The notes below the pieces were generated by a model. The model was not told the origin of the DNA. It made no database searches and was given only the letters and a program-made list of their open reading frames with translations. Below are positions 1 through 6,957 of a stretch of DNA of 17,804 nt, one piece after another. The first letter of the stretch is position 1, and each line of letters starts with the position of its first letter. The DNA lies in NCBI GenBank assembly GCA_900552315.1, contig URZM01000027.1, forward strand, positions 1 through 17,804. Reading direction: 5' to 3'. The stretch is from an uncultured Bacteroidales bacterium. Lineage in GTDB: Bacteria; Bacteroidota; Bacteroidia; Bacteroidales; Muribaculaceae. A program made the position numbers and the translations under genes.

Positions 1-22
1 GTTAAAGAAATCGCTTTCGGTC

Positions 23-114
23 CGGCTGCTTTTTGCTAAAAGCCTTCCGCGCCTTAGTCACATAGCCCGCTATGCTCCTGCGGCTTGAAAGGCTTTTACC
101 TAAAAACCAGCCGC
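23..114. repeat. Long imperfect inverted repeat upstream of the sugar phosphotransferase gene
   Basis: The stretch folds on itself around a central perfect palindrome, CATAGC-CC-GCTATG at 61-74. Outer arms pair CGGCTG (23-28) with CAGCCG (109-114) and TAAAAGCCTT (37-46) with AAGGCTTTTA (89-98); T-rich and A-rich tracts also face each other. AAAGAAA at 4-10 may extend the pairing to TTTCTTT near 130-136. The rest of positions 1-153 shows nothing else: no ORF with a credible start and no clear promoter. It could be the terminator of an upstream gene outside the window, a 5' leader structure, or an interspersed repeat. The structure is seen directly; its role is unknown. Confidence 0.6.
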
Positions 115-153
115 CCCAAATTTTAACGTTTCTTTTTAAACAACCTCTTAACC

Positions 154-1551
154 ATGACCGCACGCAAGAGTGACAATATCAGATTAGGCAAGTATCTTCA
201 GGCCATGCTCATACTTGGCGATTTCGCCGTGATAAACATCGCCTATGTACTGGTATGCCTTATCTTCAACGTTTCAGCAGAGTTCAACAGCAAGCTTGTA
301 TGGCTTGTGGCCAACGCCGCATTCGTACCTCCGGTACTGATGTTCTCGGACATACACCGGCTGCGCATACTGTATGCCGATCGCGTGGTGCTACAGGCGT
401 TCAAATCAATTTTTGTCTATGGCCTCGGCATGACCGTGCTCTTCTACGTGCTCGACATATTCGATGTGGGGTGGAAAGCCGGCACCATATTTATGGCCAT
501 GAGCTTCTTCCTCATGTCGGCATGGTGGCTCCTGACCCACAAGCTTCTGAAGAAGGCAAGACGCATGGGCCTTAATTTCAAGCGTGTGGTGGTAGTGGGC
601 GCTCATGAGAACGCGACCACACTCCTGTCCGAGATACAGCAAGACTCAGGTTATGGCTACCGCATAATGGGTTTCTTCGACAATGACCCCAAGCTGCTTG
701 AGCAATTCTCCGACCATTATACGGCTCCGCTGCACAAAATCGGAGAGTTCGTGAGGAAGAACAAAATAGACCTTATTTTCTACACCCTGGACGCGAGCCA
801 CGAGGTTCCCTTGGCCGAGGTCATGGGTATAGCGGACGAGCAGGGGATAGAGTTCGTGTACGTACCGAATTTCTCGCCCACCTTACGAGGACATTTCGTA
901 CAGGAAATGGTGGGCTCTCTTCCGGTGATGACCCACACCATCTCACCGCTCACACGCCACTACAACAGTGTGCTCAAACGCGCCTTCGACCTCGCGTTCG
1001 CCGTGCCGGTGCTTCTGCTGTCGCCCCTGTGGGCCCTCCCTATAGCCATAGGGATAAAGCTTTCGTCTCCAGGCCCCGTACTGTTCAAGCAGAAACGAAC
1101 CGGAATAAGGGGGCGCGATTTCACGTGCTACAAATTCCGCACCATGCGTGTCAACGTGGACGCGGACTCACGACAGGCCACGGAAAATGACCCGCGCAAG
1201 ACCAAATTCGGAGATTTCCTGCGCCGCTCGTCACTTGATGAGCTTCCGCAGTTCCTCAACGTATTGTTGGGCAACATGAGCGTGGTGGGACCACGCCCGC
1301 ACATGGTGAGCCAGACCGAAGACTACAGACGGCTGATAGACAAATACATGGTGCGCCACGCCGTGAAGCCGGGCATATCTGGATGGGCACAGGTCAACGG
1401 ATATCGCGGCGGCACAAAGCATCTGTGGCAGATGGAGAAACGAGTGGAGTACGATGTATGGTATATCCACAACTGGAACATTTTCCTCGACATAAAGATA
1501 GTTTTCCTAACTGTATTCAACGCCCTGCGAGGGGACTCTAACGCATACTGA
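154..1551 (+). CDS. Polyprenyl-phosphate hexose-1-phosphate transferase (WcaJ/WbaP-like priming glycosyltransferase)
   Basis: An inner-membrane enzyme that transfers a sugar-1-phosphate from a nucleotide sugar to undecaprenyl phosphate, the first step of capsule, exopolysaccharide or O-antigen repeat assembly. The 465 residues match the full-length family. Hydrophobic segments lie at about 13-38, 48-64, 84-100 and 108-127. A Rossmann-like domain follows, beginning at VVVVGA (145-150). The catalytic domain starts at KRAFDL (275-280) with a membrane helix, then YKFRTM (326-331), DELPQF (362-367, containing the Asp-Glu catalytic dyad known from this superfamily), SVVGPRP (376-382) and KPGISGWAQVNG (405-416). 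The ATG at 154 gives a complete N-terminus. The substrate is probably glucose- or galactose-phosphate but cannot be read from sequence. No other glycan gene lies inside the window, so it may be an orphan or the end of a cluster further left. It begins an operon with the Sel1-repeat and rmuC genes. Confidence 0.93.
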   Translation: MTARKSDNIRLGKYLQAMLILGDFAVINIAYVLVCLIFNVSAEFNSKLVWLVANAAFVPPVLMFSDIHRLRILYADRVVLQAFKSIFVYGLGMTVLFYVLDIFDVGWKAGTIFMAMSFFLMSAWWLLTHKLLKKARRMGLNFKRVVVVGAHENATTLLSEIQQDSGYGYRIMGFFDNDPKLLEQFSDHYTAPLHKIGEFVRKNKIDLIFYTLDASHEVPLAEVMGIADEQGIEFVYVPNFSPTLRGHFVQEMVGSLPVMTHTISPLTRHYNSVLKRAFDLAFAVPVLLLSPLWALPIAIGIKLSSPGPVLFKQKRTGIRGRDFTCYKFRTMRVNVDADSRQATENDPRKTKFGDFLRRSSLDELPQFLNVLLGNMSVVGPRPHMVSQTEDYRRLIDKYMVRHAVKPGISGWAQVNGYRGGTKHLWQMEKRVEYDVWYIHNWNIFLDIKIVFLTVFNALRGDSNAY

Positions 1552-1560
1552 CTACAGACT

Positions 1561-2145
1561 ATGAAACTTGCCAGACTCTTATTGATAACCTTGTCGTTGC
1601 TGCCGTCAGCACTGACGGTACAGGCAGCGGAAGAGAATGAAGACCGCGACTATGAGGCGGGGCTCCGGCTCCTGGATCTCGGACAATATATGGACGCCCT
1701 GAAATCTTTCGGGCGTTCTGCCAAAAACGGCAATACAGACGCGCAGTACCAGATAGGCATCATGTTTCTGGAAGGTGAAGGCATGAAGGCCAATCCGGAA
1801 GACGCCGCCTATTGGTTTCGCAAGGCCGCGCAAAACGGCCATGCCCTCTCCCAGTTCGAGATAGGCCGCTGCTTCCTGACCGGCACAGGCGTTCAGGCAG
1901 ACGAAAGGATGGCTGCCGAATGGTTCTGGCGCGCCGCCGAGCAGGGAGATCCTGACGCCGCCTTGTATGTGGCACGCATGTACCGTGACGGACGCGGCAT
2001 GAAACAAGACATCGATAAGGCGCGAAAATACTACAAACGAGCTGTGGCGGCCGGTATTAAAGAAGCTGTCCAGGAAATGGAACAACTACCGGCCCCAAAA
2101 TCGCCGAATACCTCAAAAAGGCACAAACCTTCAAAACGCAGATGA
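1561..2145 (+). CDS. Exported Sel1-repeat (SLR) protein
   Basis: A 194-residue protein with a signal peptide (hydrophobic residues 6-20, likely cleaved after VQA at 20-22). Three to four Sel1-like alpha/alpha repeats fill about 43-167; typical stretches are AQYQIGIMFLEGEGM, SQFEIGRCFLTGTGV and AALYVARMYRDGRGM, each followed by A.(Y/W)(F/Y)..A. Such repeats are protein-interaction scaffolds and are not enzymatic. The tail after residue 176 is basic and rich in Pro, Ser and Lys, and probably disordered. It starts 9 bases after the phosphotransferase gene and ends one base before rmuC, so it is cotranscribed and probably translationally coupled. Envelope location is inferred from the signal peptide; no specific partner can be named. 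Confidence 0.87.
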   Translation: MKLARLLLITLSLLPSALTVQAAEENEDRDYEAGLRLLDLGQYMDALKSFGRSAKNGNTDAQYQIGIMFLEGEGMKANPEDAAYWFRKAAQNGHALSQFEIGRCFLTGTGVQADERMAAEWFWRAAEQGDPDAALYVARMYRDGRGMKQDIDKARKYYKRAVAAGIKEAVQEMEQLPAPKSPNTSKRHKPSKRR

Positions 2146-2146
2146 G

Positions 2147-3535
2147 ATGGAAAGCATGATGCCTATACTCTACTTTTTGGTCGGCGTGGTGTCGGGAGCC
2201 ATTCTGTGCATGACATTCCAACGCAAGAGCGATGGAGCGGCCCGTGGACGTATGGACGAGATGCAACGTGCCCACGAGGCTCAGATCGATACTTTGCAAA
2301 AAAGCCAGGCAACGCATCTGGAAGCTTTGCGCACCCATCAGGGGGAGCAGATCGCAGCTCTGAAAGAGAGTCAGGCGAAGCAAATAGAGACCCTGACCGC
2401 CTCCCAGCAGCAACAGACTCGAGCGCTGAAGGAGGAGTTCGAGCATGAACGCAAACAGATGCAAGAGCGCATGGCCAAGCAGGAGGAAGACATCCGTCGC
2501 GAGAATGTAGCACAGTTCAAGGCGCTCGCCGCAGAAATCCTCACGGCCCAGACCGCCGGGCTGAAACAGACAAACGCGGAACAGTTGAAAGCGGTGCTGG
2601 GTCCATTGGCAGAAAACATAGAAAGCTTCCGCAAGGCGGTGAACGACAGCTATGTGCAAGAGTCGGCCTCACGCAAATCACTGACCGACCAGATAGACCG
2701 GCTTATGAAGCTCAACGAGACCATAGGCACGGACGCTAAAAACCTCACATCCGCCCTGCGCGGCAATTCCAAGGTGCAGGGAGACTGGGGCGAGATGATT
2801 CTTGAGACCATGCTGGAGAACGCCGGTCTCGAGGAGGGGATACATTTCACCTCTCAGGCCACACGCCAGGCCGACGGCACCACGCTGCGAGACGAGCAGG
2901 GGGCGCTCCAACGCCCGGATGTGATAGTATCCATGCCTGATTCACGCAAGCTGATCATTGACTCTAAGGTGTCGCTCACAGCCTTCGTGGACCTGTGTGC
3001 CGCCCGCGACGTGCATGAGCGCCAAGACTGCGCACGGCGCAATCTCGAATCGGTGCGCCGACACATAGACGAACTGGCAGCCAAGCGTTACCAGGACACG
3101 GTACAGGGAAGCGCGGACCACGTGCTGATGTTCATACCCAACGAAGGCGCCTACATAGCGGCCATCCAGGCGGACGCGAACCTCTGGCAATACGCATACG
3201 AGCGCAACGTGGCCATCGTATCCCCCACCCACCTGTTCTCGGTCATGAAGATAGTCTCGCAGCTTTGGGTGCAGGACAAGCAGAACCGCAACACACTGGA
3301 GATAGCACGCCGTGGAGGCAAGCTTTACGAGAAAGTGGTCGGGTATGTCTCGGCGCTGCAAGACGTAGGCGCGGCGCTCAAGAAAGCCACTGATTGCTAC
3401 GACACTGCCTACTCGCGCCTGTACCAAGGACGAGGCAATGTGGTAAAGCTGGCCCAGGACCTCAAGGACCTGGGAGCCAAGACCGCTAAATCCCTGCCGC
3501 AAACCCTGCTCGATGATTCCGCACAAGAGGACTGA
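2147..3535 (+). CDS. rmuC: RmuC family DNA recombination protein
   Basis: A 462-residue RmuC homologue. In E. coli this family limits recombination at inverted repeats; it carries a predicted PD-(D/E)XK nuclease fold, but the biochemical activity is poorly defined. An N-terminal membrane anchor (about 6-22) is followed by a long Gln/Glu/Lys-rich coiled coil (about 30-205). The conserved core begins at GNSKVQGDWGEMILE (206-220). Candidate nuclease residues are E216 in GDWGE, D258 in RPDVIV, and D272 and K274 in IIDSK. A second conserved stretch is HVLMFIPNEGAYIAA (325-339), and the SPTHLFSVMK motif lies at 359-368. The length is normal for the family and no disruption is seen. The start at 2147 lies one base after the stop of the Sel1-repeat gene; nearby ATGs at codons 4 and 5 are alternatives. 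It ends 6 bases from the convergent patatin gene. Confidence 0.95.
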   Translation: MESMMPILYFLVGVVSGAILCMTFQRKSDGAARGRMDEMQRAHEAQIDTLQKSQATHLEALRTHQGEQIAALKESQAKQIETLTASQQQQTRALKEEFEHERKQMQERMAKQEEDIRRENVAQFKALAAEILTAQTAGLKQTNAEQLKAVLGPLAENIESFRKAVNDSYVQESASRKSLTDQIDRLMKLNETIGTDAKNLTSALRGNSKVQGDWGEMILETMLENAGLEEGIHFTSQATRQADGTTLRDEQGALQRPDVIVSMPDSRKLIIDSKVSLTAFVDLCAARDVHERQDCARRNLESVRRHIDELAAKRYQDTVQGSADHVLMFIPNEGAYIAAIQADANLWQYAYERNVAIVSPTHLFSVMKIVSQLWVQDKQNRNTLEIARRGGKLYEKVVGYVSALQDVGAALKKATDCYDTAYSRLYQGRGNVVKLAQDLKDLGAKTAKSLPQTLLDDSAQED

Positions 3536-3541
3536 CCTACC

Positions 3542-5866
3542 TTAGCGAAAGAAGCGTGGAGCCTCGAACATAAGCCCGAAGGATATGCCGAAATGCCAGT
3601 GCTTTGCGGCGCCTGTGAGGTAATTGCCGTAGACCGACAGGCTCGCGAACGGAAAGTTGTATATGGCAGCCACCTCGCCGAGGAACTCCACGCGCGGGAA
3701 CCAACCGTGATATACGGCATTGCCGCTCTCATCGGCCCTCATACCCCGTATCGGCATATATGCGTAGAAATCGCCCCGCAACTGCATATCACCTATCAGC
3801 TGCCACACCGGGTTCACGCCCACAGCCAAATAATTGTAAGAGCGGAATCTGTCGTTGAAATACCAGTTCGTGGCAGGGGTTGGCCCGAAAGAGGGCGCGT
3901 GCACCAATTCGGCGGTGTAGTTGCCGGAGAGTTTTCCGAGAGTGGCAAGAAGATTGCCGCATACTCCAAGAGAGATGTCGCGACGTAGCCTGATATAGCG
4001 TGCCGCGCTCAGTTCAAGCATAGAGCGGAACCTCTCGGTGCGCGCCGAAGGACCCGTATCCCCCTCGCGATAATGCATAGTCTCCCAGTTGCCCCACAGA
4101 TAGCAGGAAAGCCTTTGGCCCGACGAGGCATACATGCTGTTGTCCAGAGTGTTGGTAGACACGCCGAGCCTTATGCCAAGTGTATTGTAATCGGCACGGT
4201 TGCGTTCCCTGTCAGCGAAATCCGTAACCCCGGCGGGATAAAACCTGTCCCTGCCGAACTCATAGCCGAAGCCCGCTTCCCCCTTGTAAGTCCTGTGCAA
4301 GGCCAAGGAATAGTCCGCAGAGGCTCCGGCATGGTCACGCGTCACGAACACAGGAGTGCCGGTACGGATGAACAAGGCATCGCTGTTGTAGTATTTCCTG
4401 CGGCTCATCGAAGCACGCAGCTCCAGGCACGAAGGGATATATGTGCGCAGCGAGAAGCGGGTGGACAATACTCCGGCATAATAGCTTTGTCCCAGCCAGC
4501 CTCCAAGACTCACGTCAAGCGAGTTGAAAGACAAGGTATGGTACCCTACATCGAGATACAGGAAAGAGTTCGCGCTCGAGGTGAGCCATCCTCCGAATCC
4601 GGCGCTCCATTTCTTCTTCAGCGTGACCTCGAGCATCATGCGGAACATGCCGGTGGAATCGTTATAGATGGCCTGAGGCCTCATGTCCGAGATCTTGCCT
4701 GTGGACACGAGCCTGTAGAAATCGTCCCTCGCCCTGTCTGCCGAAAGCGTCTCGCCGGGATTGTCATTGTCAAAACAATATCCAATATAGCCCTTCTGTC
4801 CCGGAGTCAAGGCTCCGCTCACATCCACCGAATCGAAGACCAACGCAGGCGTATGCCGTTTCCAGCCGACACGCCGCGCCGCCACCTGCGCCGGATCACG
4901 TCTCGCCGACAGGCGCCCCTTGATGGAGTCAACCATCTCGAGACCCGTGCGATACCCGATGGAGTATATCTCCCGGGCCTTGTCGAAATCCAGCACTCCG
5001 AACTGCCGCACGGGCACCTGGATCTTCACGCCCCACTCGGCGGGAAGCGAGTAATCGTTGTTCTGGATTATCATGTCCTCAAGCTGCCCGAGCATATTAC
5101 CCTCCCGAGGCTTGGTGTCCGGCCCGCTCACACTCACGCCTATCATGAAATCCGGGTCAAAGTCGTCGTGCATCACATCCACGGGGAAATTGTCGTAGAT
5201 TCCCCCGTCATAGACAAGCACGCCGTCCATCTTGATAGGCTTGAACACCATGGGGAAAGTCATCGAGGCACGCACGGCATCGCCCAAGCTGCCCTCCTTG
5301 CACACAATCTTGCGCTTGTGGTAGACATCGCTGCACACACATCTGAAAGGCACCATGAGACGGTCAAAATCGTCGCCGCACTGGGCGCTGTAAGGGGCGA
5401 AAAGATCCATGAACGCAAAATTCATGGGCAGAGGATTTATCAGGGCTCCCGGGAGTATATCGGGTTTCAAGGCCGTGGAGTCCTTGAAATTCATCTGTAT
5501 CTGGAGCATCTGGGGGGTGGTCTCCGCCTTGTTGAAATAATAGGTCTCCCCTTCCCCTATCTTTCCTGTACTCCAGGACTTGAATCCCTCGCTGAGAAAC
5601 AGGTCCATCATATCTTCCGGCGAATAGCCGCAGGCATAGAGGCTGCCCACAATGGCTCCCATGGAGGTCCCTGCCACATAATCTACCGGTATTCCGTTCT
5701 CCTCCAACGCCTTTATCACTCCTACATGGGCTATGCCCTTGGCGCCTCCGCCGCTTAGCACGAGTCCCACCCTCTCGCCATGCGCCGGAAAGCAGGCCCA
5801 CAGCAAGGAGACGACGACCCATGCGATGGAACGCATGAAAGGATAGGATTTGCAGGGAAAAGTCAT
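3542..5866 (-). CDS. Patatin-like phospholipase fused to a POTRA-like segment and outer-membrane beta-barrel
   Basis: A 774-residue protein combining a lipid acyl hydrolase with an outer-membrane anchor, as in the PlpD-type patatin family. After a signal peptide (hydrophobic 13-27, cleavage near AHG at 28-30) comes the patatin domain: oxyanion-hole glycine motif GGGAKG (39-44), nucleophile elbow GTSMG with Ser68, and DGG (220-222) supplying the catalytic Asp. All catalytic residues are present. A POTRA-like segment (about 340-420) starts near PALVFDSVDVSG. The rest is rich in alternating aromatic and glycine strands and ends in APRFFR, consistent with a 16-strand surface-antigen-type barrel. 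An ATG at 5836 (Met11) gives a more typical signal peptide, MRSIAWVVV, and may be the true start. It lies 98 bases downstream of the DUF4249 gene, probably in the same operon, and no clear promoter is visible in the gap. The substrate is unknown. Confidence 0.92.
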   Translation of the reverse strand: MTFPCKSYPFMRSIAWVVVSLLWACFPAHGERVGLVLSGGGAKGIAHVGVIKALEENGIPVDYVAGTSMGAIVGSLYACGYSPEDMMDLFLSEGFKSWSTGKIGEGETYYFNKAETTPQMLQIQMNFKDSTALKPDILPGALINPLPMNFAFMDLFAPYSAQCGDDFDRLMVPFRCVCSDVYHKRKIVCKEGSLGDAVRASMTFPMVFKPIKMDGVLVYDGGIYDNFPVDVMHDDFDPDFMIGVSVSGPDTKPREGNMLGQLEDMIIQNNDYSLPAEWGVKIQVPVRQFGVLDFDKAREIYSIGYRTGLEMVDSIKGRLSARRDPAQVAARRVGWKRHTPALVFDSVDVSGALTPGQKGYIGYCFDNDNPGETLSADRARDDFYRLVSTGKISDMRPQAIYNDSTGMFRMMLEVTLKKKWSAGFGGWLTSSANSFLYLDVGYHTLSFNSLDVSLGGWLGQSYYAGVLSTRFSLRTYIPSCLELRASMSRRKYYNSDALFIRTGTPVFVTRDHAGASADYSLALHRTYKGEAGFGYEFGRDRFYPAGVTDFADRERNRADYNTLGIRLGVSTNTLDNSMYASSGQRLSCYLWGNWETMHYREGDTGPSARTERFRSMLELSAARYIRLRRDISLGVCGNLLATLGKLSGNYTAELVHAPSFGPTPATNWYFNDRFRSYNYLAVGVNPVWQLIGDMQLRGDFYAYMPIRGMRADESGNAVYHGWFPRVEFLGEVAAIYNFPFASLSVYGNYLTGAAKHWHFGISFGLMFEAPRFFR

Positions 5867-5964
5867 AGTCAGATATATTAGTAGAGATGCAGGGTATTAC
5901 CGCCCTGTCATTGCAATAACGCCTGACCGACCCTTCAGGTTTATTGTCCCCTTCCGGTCCGGGT

Positions 5965-6957
5965 TCAGAAACCGAGCGAACCTTTCACGAAATCCGCCAG
6001 GCTTATCTCGACGGACACATACGATTGGGCCGCCACCACTCCTGCGCCGGAGGAGACGTTGCTGTACCCCCGCATGGGCTCGCCCAGACCTATATTACCC
6101 AGGTCCCCCAGAAACCCGTCATCACGATGCCACTGATAATTGGCCCAATAATAATAGCTCTCAGACACTGAATGGAGCGTGAACTCCGCGCCGCAGTCCA
6201 GCAGTTCCGGGTCATAGATCGGAGATGTGACAACATATCTGCAATCAGGGAAGACGAGATGCAGTGTGTAGTCAGCTCCCTGGAATTGCCGGTCGGTGAA
6301 GAATGTGAAGCCTGTTGTGTCCGCGCCCATCACCGACTCAAACACACCGATATGCTCGCTGAACAAAGGTTCTGACTCATATTGCAGGCTTCCGGGCGAG
6401 AATGTGACCCGGTCATCCATGCCGGTCGACTCCCAATACCCGTCATCGCTACCGCTATGATAATAGTACAGGTACGACATCCTGTAATAGTCCATGCTTT
6501 CCGCAGGGTCGTCTATGCGCATCTCCACCCTAAGGGAGAACTGGAGCGACCCTGACATCACGGCGCTCTCGTCTTTCCATAGGTCGCTCACGTCCGCGCT
6601 CCAACTGAGCGACTCTATCGGCACACATACCGGCACCACGACCTCGGCCTCGGCATGGCCATAGGCGGGGCTGTCCGCCACAAGCCTTATACGGTCCCCC
6701 TCGCGGGGAATATATGAGGCGTCCTTCAGCTCTCCGTTAGCGAATATGGACAGGGTGGCGTCGGTGACGGTGATGTCTGCATCGGTATCGGTGAACAACC
6801 GGGTATGGGTAAGGCTCACCTCGATAGGCTCCCCGGCCGTTATCAGGGAGTTCATGCAAAGCACGGGCTTGGTGTCGACACGTGGGGAGAAATCTTCGTA
6901 ACATCCTGTGAGAAACACGGGCAAAAGTATGATAATCAATATTCTCAGAATAGCCAT
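5965..6957 (-). CDS. DUF4249 family surface lipoprotein
   Basis: A 330-residue lipoprotein of unknown biochemical role, in a family found in Bacteroidota beside TonB-dependent receptors. The signal peptide is MAILRILIIILLPVFLTGC; the lipobox LTGC places the lipidated Cys at residue 19, followed by acidic YED. Family-like features are the early PVLCMNSLITAGEPIEVSLT stretch and a beta-rich body with many Tyr and Asp residues. The start at 6957 was chosen because it begins the signal peptide exactly. The reading frame stays open upstream to 7149, but that extension lies in another frame of the receptor gene and reads as non-native sequence. The gene overlaps the receptor stop (6945-6947) by 13 bases, so translation is probably coupled. 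By analogy to SusD it may cap or assist the receptor at the surface; this is inference. Confidence 0.85.
   Translation of the reverse strand: MAILRILIIILLPVFLTGCYEDFSPRVDTKPVLCMNSLITAGEPIEVSLTHTRLFTDTDADITVTDATLSIFANGELKDASYIPREGDRIRLVADSPAYGHAEAEVVVPVCVPIESLSWSADVSDLWKDESAVMSGSLQFSLRVEMRIDDPAESMDYYRMSYLYYYHSGSDDGYWESTGMDDRVTFSPGSLQYESEPLFSEHIGVFESVMGADTTGFTFFTDRQFQGADYTLHLVFPDCRYVVTSPIYDPELLDCGAEFTLHSVSESYYYWANYQWHRDDGFLGDLGNIGLGEPMRGYSNVSSGAGVVAAQSYVSVEISLADFVKGSLGF

Noticed and set aside
2..150. Short open reading on the minus strand through the left-edge inverted repeat
   Set aside because: It has no usable start codon and coincides with a palindromic structure, so it is more likely an accident of the repeat.
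4073..5758. A 561-codon open frame on the plus strand opposite the patatin gene
   Set aside because: The minus-strand patatin protein has clear catalytic motifs over the same bases. The plus reading is His/Arg-rich with no family features, a common shadow in GC-rich coding DNA.
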